Source: Cyanodermella asteris
Lineage: Eukaryota > Ascomycota > Lecanoromycetes > Ostropales > Stictidaceae
Direction of reading: 5' to 3'
Assembly (NCBI GenBank): GCA_900618795.1
Contig: UYJD01000017.1
Location: forward strand, 126,314-190,313
Length of the DNA: 64,000 bases
The first letter of the stretch is position 1. Each line of letters starts with the position of its first letter. Shown in pieces: positions 32,790 to 43,670 of this stretch. Made by a program: the position numbers and the translations under genes. Under the pieces are notes generated by a model. The model did no database searches, was not told where the DNA came from, and saw only the letters and a list, made by a program, of their open reading frames with translations.

Positions 32790-34571
32790 GCTGCGTCCGT
32801 CGTCTTTCAGAGTGCGACCAGGCTCTTGGAAATTTATCTGACGGTCATACGGCGCTTGGATATGCTGTGGAAGAGGTTTTGCGGGCGCAGATAGAACCTG
32901 GCCTTACCCGGGCTGACGTGGTCGTGAGAAGCCACGTTGAACGAGTGATGCGGTCGCGGAAGCGCATTCTTGAAGCCGATGCTTACAGCTGCATTTGTCG
33001 CCTCTATAGCAAGGACGAAATGCGCGAAATAATGTGCTAGGTTTTCCAATCAAGATCCAAACGCAGGAGATGCAGCGATCATGATGGGCGACCGGCTGCT
33101 GTGGTGCAAGTTGCTCAAGTTCCTGTCCATCTCCCAAGGCCAGGTCCGCAACGTTTGGAGCTCCGCAAATCCTACGCTGTGATTGGCTGGCTTACACTAT
33201 CCAGTCGGCGAAGCTCGAGGAACTCAGCTCCTGTGTGTTAGTAAGGTCACCCAAGAACCAGAGCAACAACACACGCGGTATCCTGTCTTGCCTTTGATCA
33301 CGATTTGACATCTTTCATCACTGTAGCCTAGGTTACTAGTGGGCGCTGAGAGTTTATCTTAGCTTCATTTGAATTGGGTAATGGCAGCGTGATATGCTCT
33401 ATCCGCTCTTTTTTCATGATGAAATAATGGATGTGGACAGGGAACAGGATTCTACCGACAGAACATCATGGTCGTAAAAGTCTTCGACGTAGCCCCAGAC
33501 TGGTGAATGTTCCGACGAGAACAAAGGTAACAACTGATTACACAAGGACATCGCGGGCATCCCTGATCGAGCGAAAGTGTTACGGTTTGTGGCAATGCTG
33601 TCTGATGTCTAGTGCACTACCGAATGCATTCAGTATGCGAGTGGTCAGAGCCTATTTCAGGATTCATGCATCCGTCGAGAAGAGCTAGGCGAGATCATGC
33701 CTGTACCTGCTTATGTATGTCAGCGTGGGTCGTTCTTGCGAAAGGCATGAAGCAGTTGATTGAGGTTTCCTCAGCGATCTTGGTGTAAAAGTGTGATCAT
33801 TCAAAAGTCACTTACTATCTAGGCATGATAGTTTTTAATCATTGGTTAGAGTGAGAGAAGAAAAATGTCTTACCTGCAGTTGTGAGCTCCAGTCAGGGCC
33901 GTGAATTTCGCGAAACCTATCTAACAGTCTGTGTTAGCTCTTCTGCCGCAAACCAAGAGATCAAAGCCGTTAGAGATATTGCTAGTTCAGAATATGTAAG
34001 AAAGAAAAGATCAGATTACCAAACTCGTTTAGGTGCCTAGGCGTTGGACCCACGAGGATGATATCAGTCGCAAATTATAACATCATTAGGTGAAGTACAA
34101 GAAAAGATCATTAGCGTACCCTCATCAGCATCTGCCAGAACCTCGAGAACGAAGGCTAGTTCGACCCTCAATGCGACACTCAAAGAACAGTATGGTCATG
34201 AATGATATGTTGACACGAGAAGTCTTGAGACCTCGCAACCAAAATACGTGTTGAATGCAACCAACGCTGCGGAAGCTGGCCTGCGGGTGGTGATGTTGGG
34301 GAAAAAAGTTGCGGCGGATCGCGCAGCAATTTGGACACAGCTCCAAAACTTGGTCCGAGCGTATGCGCCGGCGGTCGTAATTCTCGGCGCCCTACTGCGG
34401 AAAAACATTTTCCCTAGGGGCTCCTCCCGCACACAAGGCCTGCCGACCGGATGCCTTCAACATCGAAGTTCAGCAGACACCCAACTTGACAATTCTTTCC
34501 ACCAGTAGATACAGGTATGCGGTACCTTTCGTGTGAGCACACCTCCAACTAATATCGTCAAGGTCGCCAGG
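32790..34571. other. 1.8 kb gap with AT-rich centre and gene-like scraps
   Basis: The left part should be the HERP-like promoter and the right end the RPL14 promoter; an ATTGG (inverted CCAAT) lies near 33181. The centre (about 33300-34200) is AT-richer than its surroundings. On the minus strand it has splice-like donors (GTAAGA at 33867-33872, GTAATC at 34015-34020) and short coding-like pieces such as RFREIHGPDWSSQLQ. I could not assemble these into a gene. Confidence 0.3.
34516..34570 (+). other. Probable 5' UTR intron of RPL14
   Basis: GTATGC donor, CTAAT branch-like site and CAG acceptor, 55 nt, ending one base before the RPL14 ATG. Leader introns are common in ribosomal protein genes. 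Confidence 0.55.
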
Positions 34572-35139
34572 ATGTCCAACATTGATGTCAAGGCCGCCTC
34601 GTGGCGACTCGTGGAGGTTGGCCGTGTTGTTCTGTTCATGCAGGGCGAGTTTGCCAGTCGCCTCGCCGCGATCGTTGAGATTATCGACCACAAGAGAGTA
34701 TGCTAAACCAGTCGAAGACGACCCAGGGAAAACGGATTATTGACAAGCGCTCAGATTCTCATTGAGGGCCCAGCTGAGGACGCCAAGCTTGCAGTCCCTC
34801 GCCAGGCTATTGCTCTCGCCGATGTCTCCCTCACCCCTATCGTCGTCAAGAACCTGCCCCGCGCAGCTGGTCACACCGCTTTGACCAAGAAGTGGAAGGA
34901 GTCGGATGTTGAGAAGCTCTGGAAGCAGTCGGCTTGGGCCCAGAAGAGGGCACAGAAAGCACGGAGATCACAATTGACAGATTTCGAGCGCTTCAAGGTT
35001 CTGAAGTTGAGAAAGCAGGTTAGTACAATCAGGCATAGGGAAGCGCGCGCAGGAAGTGTCGAAATGGTTGCTGATGAGAGTACAGGAGCGTTTCCAGGTT
35101 CGCAAGGCACAGGCTACGGTCAAAAAGGCCACTGCATAG
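34572..35139 (+). CDS. RPL14: 60S ribosomal protein L14 (eL14)
   Basis: Three exons: 34572-34697, 34755-35018 and 35086-35139, 147 aa. It reads [20 protein letters not shown], then [16 protein letters not shown] across intron 1, [18 protein letters not shown], and a basic C-terminus ([12 protein letters not shown] joined to [17 protein letters not shown]). This is the eL14 family along its whole length. The introns (57 and 67 nt) have GTATGC and GTTAGT donors. It is the first of three plus-strand growth genes with EGD2 and ATP7, each with its own promoter gap. Confidence 0.97.
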
Positions 35140-35712
35140 ACGGCTTGGTGAGGTTGGTTGCTGGAGTTCTTGTACGGCATTATGGGATCTTTACGAGCGT
35201 TCTCCAAAAGGACGGCATGACGGCAGTGATTCGAGCTGCATGGTTGAAATCAAACACCATTTGAAACCACTCCCGTTCAACGCGTCATCACACGCCTTCC
35301 ATGCAATCCTCTGCGGCCGTATTATAGGGAGACAGATACCGTACGGGTCGTAGGAATGGTAGCTGGGCTGTCAGGTCTGGATTGACTCTGTGTGGAGGCA
35401 TCCATCTTCTAATGGATCGGCTTTCGCAGCCGTAGCGCTCTCAAGTTGTGAAATAATAGAAACGAATGTAGAGTCAACTGATCACAAATCTGTCTGATTA
35501 CCACCTCGCGCAACGGGCAAGCGTGTGTCTATTCTTGTAGGCTTATAGATGTTGCGCCGGGGTGATCCTGTTGCGTCGTTGCGGAAAGCCCTGCCCGCAC
35601 TGAGGCAATTTTAAGCGCGGTTCGACATTTGTTGCCCGCGCACACGCCTGGGTTGATATCAGAGCGTCGCCGAACCCAATCGCTCGACTTCATTCCCTAC
35701 CAATTCTACAAA
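35140..35712. promoter_or_regulatory. Intergenic region before EGD2
   Basis: 573 bp holding the RPL14 3' UTR and the EGD2 promoter. No gene, tRNA or repeat is recognised. Confidence 0.35.
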
Positions 35713-36487
35713 ATGGCGAACCCTCGTGTTGAGGAACTTCCGGACGACCCTCCTACCAAGGATGTCAAGGTCGAGGATGCTGAGGACAGCAGCTCTGACA
35801 GCGAGCCAGAGACAGCCGACCCCAGCTCCGGCAGCACCACCGTGATCCATTCCCGCAATGAGAAGAAGGCTCGCAAGAGCATCGCCAAGCTGGGACTGAA
35901 GCCAATCCCTGGCATTACGAGAGTCACCCTGCGCAGGCCAAAGAATGTACGAACTTTCCGCGAATTGACCCTTACGGTGCTGACAGTCCACTAGATCCTT
36001 TTCGTCATTAGCAACCCCGAGGTCTACAAGAGCCCGACAAGCAACACATATATGTGAGTTCTCAACAGGGCCTTACGGCACAGGGTCGGGCTGAACTGTG
36101 GATAGCATTTTTGGAGAGGCGAAGATCGAGGACATGAGCGCACAAGCTGCAGCTCAGGCCGCCGCTCAGATGCAAGCACAACAGGAGCAGGCCGGTGCTT
36201 TGGGCCACGAGGGCCATGATCACAGCCACGACGACAAAGGCAAGGGCAAGGCCGTTGAGGCTCCGAGCAAGGAAGAGGAGGAAGACGATGACGAGGAGGT
36301 CGATGAGACTGGCTTGGAGGCCAAGGATATCGAGCTCGTCATGGGTCAAGCAAATGTTTCACGAAAGAAGGCTGTCAAGGGTCTCAAGGTACGTCTACAA
36401 AGTACTTTGTGTGCAAATTATCCTACTGACAAATCACAGGAAAACGACAATGACCTCGTCAACACGATTATGTCTCTGAGTATGTGA
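35713..36487 (+). CDS. EGD2: Nascent polypeptide-associated complex subunit alpha
   Basis: Four exons: 35713-35946, 35995-36053, 36106-36388 and 36440-36487, 207 aa. The acidic N-terminus leads into the NAC domain ([28 protein letters not shown] joined to [20 protein letters not shown] and IFGEAKIED). A Gln/Ala stretch and an acidic linker follow. The C-terminal UBA domain is [19 protein letters not shown] through [16 protein letters not shown] alpha with NAC beta (Egd1) binds ribosomes and shields nascent chains. Introns are 48, 52 and 51 nt. The His-rich patch [11 protein letters not shown] is a local fungal feature. Confidence 0.97.
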
Positions 36488-37159
36488 TCTGCGGAATTGC
36501 CTTGAGGAGTTGGTGTACTCAAGCCGTATACTGAACAATACGTTCACGAATCAATGAACCTATTCGAGACAGACCTTTACCGCGCAACCCACGATGCCAG
36601 ACCAAAGTACTGCGAGTTTGGAGTAGTTTCGCTCGTAGACCGGGTTGTAGCTCGTTGGAAATAGTACTCTTTGCAATTGGGCTTACAGGGAGTTACACAA
36701 GCTGTCCAAAACAGACACAATTTTGATCGTAATTCCTCTTCTCTATATAGTGATTAGTTGTCCGATGTTATTTCGGCTGCTGCTCGAGGCGGGCTGCCAG
36801 AGATCTCGACAGAGGCACTCAGTCAGCTACCTCCTAAGTAGGTCCCTCAACACTGCTAAGCGTACCTATATCATTGCTCTTACTAGCGGCTAGAAGCATA
36901 CATTTACTACTACCAACTCACATACCTGTAGAGATACTTGCAGCAGTAGCAGTTGAAGGAGGTAGCAAAGTACCGACGCAGTGACTTCAGTCGGCCCGCC
37001 TTGTGCTGCGATTGAACCTTTTCGGAACAGCGCGGCCAAGAAACGTCACGTGATGTGAGGAAACGGCGCAACTTACGTTTGGAGCTTCAACCTCACCTGC
37101 TGCTCAAAGCTCAGTCCAACGACGTTTTCTCCACTCACCAGCGTATCAACCTCGTCAAG
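36488..37159. promoter_or_regulatory. Intergenic region before ATP7 with TCACGTGA site
   Basis: 672 bp. The palindrome TCACGTGA at 37046-37053 lies about 107 bp before the ATP7 start. A TAAGTAGGT element lies at 36835-36843 within a near-palindrome (36827-36843). No gene is supported. Confidence 0.5.
37046..37053. promoter_or_regulatory. Palindromic CACGTG site (ATP7)
   Basis: TCACGTGA about 107 bp before the ATP7 start. Identical to the site at 13067-13074, including the preceding G and following T. Binding is inferred. Confidence 0.5.
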
Positions 37160-37867
37160 ATGGCAGTTGGAGTAAGAGCACACCGCAAAACACCTGCACT
37201 GCGCCGGAAAGTCCTAGCTAACCTCAATTGATCATAGCGCTCCGCCGCCTTGAAGATCGACTGGACCAAGATCGGCTCCCAGCTCGGTCTCAGAGGCCAG
37301 ACAGCAGCCGCCCTTTCCAACTTCAAGAAGCGCAACGATGACGCGCGCCGAAAAGTCCAACAGCTCTCGGAACAGCCCCAGACCGTCGATTTCGCGCACT
37401 ACCGAAGCGTTCTGAAGAACCAGGCAGTCATCGACGAGATTGAGCAGGCCATGAAGAACTTTAAGCCTGCCACATACGACGTGTCGAAGCAGATCAAGGC
37501 CATCGAGGCTTTCGAGGTTCAGGCCGTCAAGAACGCCGAGGAGACCAGAGGTCTTGTCGACAAGGAATTGGTGGACCTGGAGAAAACCTTGAAGAACATC
37601 CAGGAGTCGCGACCTTTGGAGGACCTCACTGTAGTATGTGGTTCTGGATACCATGGGTGTCGGATCATTGTGGCTGACAACATTCGTAGGACGATGTCAT
37701 GGCTGCTGAGCCCGAGGTCGAGAAGCGCACCACTCAGCTTGTGTCCAAGGGCCGCTGGACTGTCCCCGGCTATAAGGTATGCAGAAACAGATCCGGATCT
37801 CAGCTTTGAGAGAGTGGCTCACTAATAACCTTCGCAGGAGAAATTCGGCGACCTCTCTCTTTTGTGA
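37160..37867 (+). CDS. ATP7: Mitochondrial F1Fo ATP synthase subunit d
   Basis: Four exons: 37160-37171, 37238-37633, 37690-37776 and 37838-37867, 174 aa, the same length as yeast Atp7. The first exon codes only MAVG and joins to [18 protein letters not shown]. Subunit d is a peripheral stalk component on the matrix side of the inner membrane. Conserved parts include LKIDWx[17 protein letters not shown], the internal [20 protein letters not shown] and the C-terminal [18 protein letters not shown]. At the second donor, two overlapping candidates (GTAGTA and GTATGT) exist; the latter keeps frame and gives [15 protein letters not shown]. Confidence 0.95.
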
Positions 37868-38694
37868 TCGCATTGTACATTTATTAGAGCTGCATAATCA
37901 AAAGAGCGTGCTGATTTACACGGAGTCTTCATTTGGAGATCCTACCGGGGTGCTCGGGATTGCAACTGATGTTGCAACCAGATCCAAGTCAGAAACTTGC
38001 CGTTACAGCATTTTCTTTGGTATGATGCGTGGGTTACGAGCGACAATCCTTATCTCTTATCGAGTCTGTTCTACCAGTCCACAGGACTATTCCGTTTTGG
38101 TTGCTTGAAAACTGTGCCTTTCTCAACTGGAGGCTGCTAGATATGATACTCAAGGCTAGAAGTTGCCTCACACAGTGCATGGAGATGATCCAAACCCTTG
38201 AAGTAACCGCTGCGGAGCTTGACTGAGTGTAGGGCGGCCACAGCTGGAACCCTAACCCGTCAGCGAATACTGACACTTTCTCCCGCGCCAGGATACTCAA
38301 GAATACTAACTTCAATCCCACCGAATATCGCTATTCTCCATCTGAGCTTCAGCCGCGCTGACTGGTACCTGGCAGCGGCATGGAACTCTATTGATGCGGA
38401 AGTAGTCAATGTTTGGCCGTGCCGCATGAGACTTGGGTCGAGCTTTCCAAATTCAGGATCGAGGTCCTGAGCTTCATATCGATCATACCTATGTTCGTGC
38501 CAACTTCGATTTCCTCCATATTCGTCATGAAGTTCTGCATCTCAACACTCACGAATGAAGAGTCCCACAACGAGCCTAACTCGCTTGCAGGTAACTCCCA
38601 TCGCACTAACTCATATCCCCACGAAAGCAACCTTGGACGCGAACGAAGACAACCAAATACCATGAAAGGAGCATCGATCGAAATGGAAAATCCA
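37868..38694. other. Intergenic region downstream of ATP7
   Basis: Holds the ATP7 3' UTR. A hydrophobic reading at about 38413-38590 (plus; EVLSFISIIPMFVPTS...) may be an upstream exon of the decayed glycosyltransferase that follows. Nothing else is supported. Confidence 0.3.
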
Positions 38695-40177
38695 GGTGGC
38701 TCAGTACGATTGGAGCCTGATTCCACTGCTCCTGACGCTCACCTATCCCGTACTGTACCGCCTTCTCAGCAACCCAGACGATGCATTCTCTTACGTGTCT
38801 GTCGATGACACCGTCAACTGGAACTGAGAGGCTTTCATGTGGCTCCTCGTTGTCCTTCCCAGCAGACCTTTCCACCACTTCTCCATGCTCGCGACCTTCT
38901 GGCCGTGCCGACCATTCGGTCTCGCAAACAAGCCGGTCGTTCGCCATTTCCGTCGGCTGATGATATGCCTCGCGACGCGTGTGGAGCAGTAGCAACTATT
39001 GCGACGTTCGCTTGCCCCCTTACTGGACAACTTTCCGAATTTCGATCCCCGAGTCTCGGTACACGAACTGATGGAAGAGCGCAAAGTCGGCAAATCCCGC
39101 GACACGTTCGCTGGTGTTCCCGTTCATGACGTTCCCTCGAATCATTCGCCAGAGTTTGCGAGGCACAAATTGCGAAGCTCGGAGTGGTTTCGAATCAACA
39201 TGAAGCTGCAAGACGATGATTGGGTGCTGCATATCGACGAAGAAACCGTCATGGCCGAAGACTCGATCAGACAATGCGTCCAATTCATCACGAAGCAGGA
39301 CATCGACGACGATTGGACCGTGAGTATTCCCCAAATGCAAGTGATCTTTCAGCTAACAAGACCAGGGTGTCATACGCTACAGTACCGGAAGCTTCTGGAC
39401 CAGCTTGATCCCAACCATAGGCGACCTCAGCCGCGTATAAGACGATTGAGGCCGCTGTCAATGGGCTGCAAACTGCCCTCATCGCGCAAGTATCGCGCGA
39501 GTATCGGAATTCGCGGCGCCTTCTTCCTTACCAGTGACAAAATGGGGAATGCGGTGACATGGGAAACAGCTCACTTGACTGAAGATTACTGGTTCCTTTT
39601 GAACGCAATGGAGGAAGGTTTCCGCATCGGTTGGGACCCGGCCATCGCCATAGAGCTGTCTCCATGCTCAATCGGTGACCATGTTCGACGACGACGGCGC
39701 TGGTACACTGGCATCAGGACGCTTAGCGAGCTCGAGGGAATTCTGTTCTTGTTCGCGCGGGCATAGGGCGGGATTCGTTTTCTGTATGGAAAGTGGCGCT
39801 TCTTCGTTGGCGCTGAACCGAGGCCGGTGCCGCGCTAGATCTTTTGTCTCATGGTCTTCGAACTGTCGTGTTTTAGGTTGTTCGCGGCACTTACGTTGTT
39901 TGCTCAAGAGTGAGATGGAGGGGTGCAACTGGTTGAAGATAATACCATTGCAGATCGTGGCACAAGTTTTGGGGCCATATATCGACTCGCCCGACGGAGA
40001 TGCTGTGATGGTCTCATTGTTGATGCCAGACGAACGATTCTATATTATCGGAAAGATCTTGAGGGCAACCAGAAGGCTCGGATGGTGGAATTCACAGTCT
40101 CCAGGCTAGTTTACGGTGCATTGCTCCAGGAACTAGTCGAATGCTTAGCGGCAAACACCCGAGTCCTGTTGCAGTAA
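38695..40177 (+). pseudogene. Decayed glycosyltransferase (GT2, egghead-like)
   Basis: The strand reads like a fungal GT2 membrane glycosyltransferase related to egghead-type mannosyltransferases. Visible parts are a membrane-like stretch WSLIPLLLTLTYPVLYRLL, RRLMICLAT, the catalytic-looking WVLHIDEETVMAEDSI at about 39210-39260, GVIRYSTGSFWTSLIPT, RASIGIRGAFFLTSDK, TEDYWFLLNAMEEGFRIGWD and a QxxRW-like RRRRRWYTGIR at about 39690-39720. An intron with GTGAGT (39320) and CAG (39363-39365) keeps phase between DDWT and GVIRY, so the gene was once spliced normally. It now has in-frame stops TGA 38825-38827, TAG 38990-38992 and TAA 39438-39440, plus a frame change between about 39440 and 39495. 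A possible C-terminal part (SRLVYGALLQELVECLAANT) ends near 40177. The family is recognised from motifs only. Confidence 0.7.
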
Positions 40178-41591
40178 TGCGGTCTCAGCCTTGTGTTATG
40201 GTTTTGTTTGCTTGTCGTCGTGGCAGTTAATCCGTGTACGTGAGGAGCAGATCGCGCGGTAGCGGAGAAGATACCTGCAATCGAGCGCACTGTGAAACCT
40301 GACAGCGGAGCAGCACGTGACGGGGACTCATGCCTCGCCCTTTGCTGAGATGCTTCCATTGATAGTACCGACCGGAATTGCGAGTTGATAGACAATGGAG
40401 CCTGTCTACGATACTGGGAAATCCTTTTTGTATAGGAGTTTCGCGCGGTCCTGCTTCATGAATGTGCATCGCCCTGAAATATCTGCGACAACGTGGAATG
40501 TACAGGCCATTTAAGTAACCGAGCTTTCACGAATCCTCCTGCAAACACTACCGGCACTCCACTATACACTTGCTTACCGGTAAGCTGTTCCGGCGACACA
40601 GCACACGGACCACAATGACAGGCGTTAGACCAGCTTCAGGTCAGTTCGCATCGCGCGTAAATGTCGGCTGTCAAACATCAGTTTCGAAGCGTTGCTGCAG
40701 ACCGATCGACCAGCGAGATCGAAACCGACAGCTGACATGCCTATAGATGCCCGCCAAAGGCTCCTCACCCACAAGAGAACCTCTTTACCAGGTCGGCGAG
40801 AGTGTGGCGGTAGACCGATACGACGAAACACCGCAGTCTCTGGGCCAGATCTTAGAAGGAACAAAGAGGGACAGAATATAGCTGGGAGTATTGGGTTCGC
40901 CTTTCCCCGACTCACAGGACCGAGACTTGCGGCTGGAAACATGGCGAGCCGAATGACTTCGGCCGGACTGCAGCATCGACGCTCAATAACCCATGCAGTG
41001 AAAGGCAAAATCGAGGGCCCAACCGGCAAGCAGAGAATGCCTTGCATGTAGATGAGGTAGGGAAAGACGGACTCTGCACGAGCACAATATCCGGCGCGAG
41101 ACGGAAAAGGGGCTAATTAGAATCTTACATCAAACCGAGGATGCACGACACGAAATCCTGCTCCTCCAGATTCTCGAGGACCTGACCAGTGCCTGTTGCT
41201 TTTTATCAGTGTCTCTGATGAAAGTTCTAGCGACGGGGGTGAGAAACGTGGGCTCAAGCCTGATGCCCGATGGTGTGGCGAAACCTTGTCATATGGTCGA
41301 GGCTAGCGACTCACACAAAGTAAGGAATAGAACTCGAAGAGAGCCCAATCTCCACCACACCACGAAAACAAAACAGACGGACGGACACATCCGAAATGAT
41401 CGACATGCATCAGTCAGAATGGGAATACGTCAGACGAATTGTACTTGCAGGCGCTCGGTGATGGTATTCCGATAGTGCTAGCGGATTGTAATCACTAACC
41501 TAGTTGGGTTCAGACGTCAGGCATTGCGACAGTCCGTTGCCAATTGCTGACACACTTTGATCCCACTCGAGGGAATCAATATTTGGCCCTA
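40178..41591. other. Intergenic region, no gene supported
   Basis: 1.4 kb between the glycosyltransferase pseudogene and the FBP1 stop. It includes a CACGTG at 40314-40319. A 140-codon minus-strand frame (40625-41047) has a hydrophobic start but no recognisable family. Confidence 0.35.
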
Positions 41592-42803
41592 TCAGTGGTT
41601 CTTATGCGCATCAATGACCTTCTGCACCTCGTCGAAGCTGCCCATGAAGATTCCGGACCGGTCGTGAATGTGCTCGGGCACCACCTCCAGCATCCTATCC
41701 ATCTTGCTGTTGATAGCCTTACCGCCAGCTGTAAGAGTGTGTTAGCCTTTGTGAATTCAAACTCCTCGTCCAATGTATTGCACTCACCATTCTCAAAAAC
41801 CATGGCCATGGGTGCGCACTCGTACAGAATCCTTAGCTTCCCCTTCTTGCTCTTCCTATCCGCCGGGTATGCGAAAATGCCACCGTACAGCAACGTCCTG
41901 TACGCATCCGCTACCATGGATCCGATATATCTCGCGCTGTACGGCTTGCCCTCCTTCTCCGTGCCGTCTTCCGCCTTGACCGACGGCGGGAACTTCAATG
42001 AATTGAAGTACGCCTTGGTCGGCTCATCCCAGTATAACGAGTTTCCCTCGTTGACCGAATAGATGGCCCTCTTCTTCGGAGTCTGCATGTTCGGATGCGT
42101 GAGGATGAACTCGCCCAGTGCATTGTCCAGCGTGAAACCGTTGACGCCGCCGTCCTTCATCGTGATGACCAATTGACTCGACGCACCGTACATTGTGAAA
42201 CCGGCCGCTACGAGCTCCGTTCCCGGCAGGAGGATCTGGTCTTCGATCTTCCCCGATGAGGGGTTGGTCTCGGGCAGGAGGTAGACGCCGAAGATTGTTC
42301 CGACGGAGACGCCGGCGTCGAGGTTGGAGGATCCGTCGATGGGGTCGCAGACGACGGCGTAGCGGGCGTTGGGAGACTCTGAGAAGACGATTGCGTTCTC
42401 CTCCTCTTCAGATACTAGAAGGCGACATTTGCCGGAACCGCGCATCGCGGCGATGAATAGGTCATTGCCGATGACGTCCAGCTTCTTCTGGTCGTCGCCG
42501 GTCGTGTTGGATGAACCGGCCAGGCCGGTCAGATTGATCAGGGTTGCGCGACGGATGTAGTAGGCGATTGACTTGAAGGAGAATTGCAGGGCATGGCAGA
42601 GAAGTCTGCACGTGGTCAGAGTTCGTGTTACCTGTTAGGTGTAATGTCCACGATTGATATACTCACGTGAAGTCACCGGTCGCAGTCTTGTGTTTCGTTT
42701 GTTCTTCTGTGAGGAAACGTGTAAGGGTAACGATGTCGGTGTTGATCTTCTCCTGGCCTACCGCTCCTCCCTCACCATTGCCATTCGCACCGTTGGCGGC
42801 CAT
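41592..42803 (-). CDS. FBP1: Fructose-1,6-bisphosphatase
   Basis: Three exons: 42667-42803, 41788-42605 and 41592-41728, 363 aa. It hydrolyses fructose 1,6-bisphosphate to fructose 6-phosphate, the committed step of gluconeogenesis in the cytosol. The signature DPIDGSSNLDAG (metal and phosphate site) lies near residue 132. EENAIVFSES and the substrate-binding ADAYRTLLYGG and KLRILYECAPMA segments are present. The C-terminal exon gives AGGKAINSKMDRMLEVVPEH and ends IDAHKNH; it is recovered only by removing a 59-nt intron (41729-41787). Intron 1 (61 nt) joins ATGDFT to LLCHALQFSFKSIAYY. Glucose repression is expected for the family but no regulator site was confirmed. Confidence 0.97.
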
Positions 42804-43670
42804 GATTCCGATGGTCTATGATTGTCGAACCGCGGCTCAAGTAGAAGGCTGAAGATGTGTGGAAAGAAAGGTCAGTAATTGCAGATATTGCCCACCTGGG
42901 TCAAAACTACAGCCGATTACAAGGAGTGACGCAGATCAGGGGACATGAATCAGAAACTCCACGGGAGGAAACGTGAGGATCTGACGAGGCTTATACTCGG
43001 CCGAATCATGTGCATTATTCCGGACGTCCATGGCTGAACGATGGAACAATGATGAACCGCAGAGGCCCGTGAATCGTCGACCCCCACCCGCCTGAGCAAA
43101 GCCGGCCAGCTTCGCCTCGGCGCCATTTCGCAGGGGAACAGCTCCGTCTCCGCCCGAAGCCGCCTTCCGACCCCTATTCTTTGACAGGATTCCACCTCTG
43201 CGCGGGTCTTTGCGGAAGATGCTGGCCAGGTACCTCCAATCGCGACAAGCTCAGCTATCAAACCGAGTCCTTTTTGTCCTGCACATGCCTGCAGCCCTGC
43301 TACTTCGGCGGCTTCGAGACAAAAGCACATACGCGCCGGAAATCAAATTTTCGGTCTTGCAAGCATCACGTTTTTCATTACGACTACCATCGCTTCAGCT
43401 AACATTGTATCATGCAACATGAGCTTGTCTAGGATCAAGAGATCAAGCAAGTCGTTCCCGACCCAAAAATTCCCATGACAAAGATGCATGACCATGACCA
43501 TGCACGTAAACAAGTACCTTAGCAACCAAAGCAAGGCTTTCAGCCAGTTCGTTGGGGGGTATCCATGCCGACAGAAAGGCGTCCAATATCGCCTTCAAAC
43601 CGGGCGCCAATTCAATGCCCCGAAGATTCCCATTTCGATACCGAACGTTACTCCGTAAATGCAGCATCCA
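42804..43670. promoter_or_regulatory. FBP1 upstream region
   Basis: 867 bp between the CDC4 stop and the FBP1 start, both minus. It should contain the FBP1 promoter and the CDC4 3' UTR. I looked for CCGN7CCG (AcuK/AcuM-like) and found none by eye. Confidence 0.4.

Noticed and set aside
40625-41047. 140-codon minus-strand frame with a hydrophobic start
   Set aside because: Signal-like start, but no recognisable family, no splice support and an odd composition. It cannot be told from chance.
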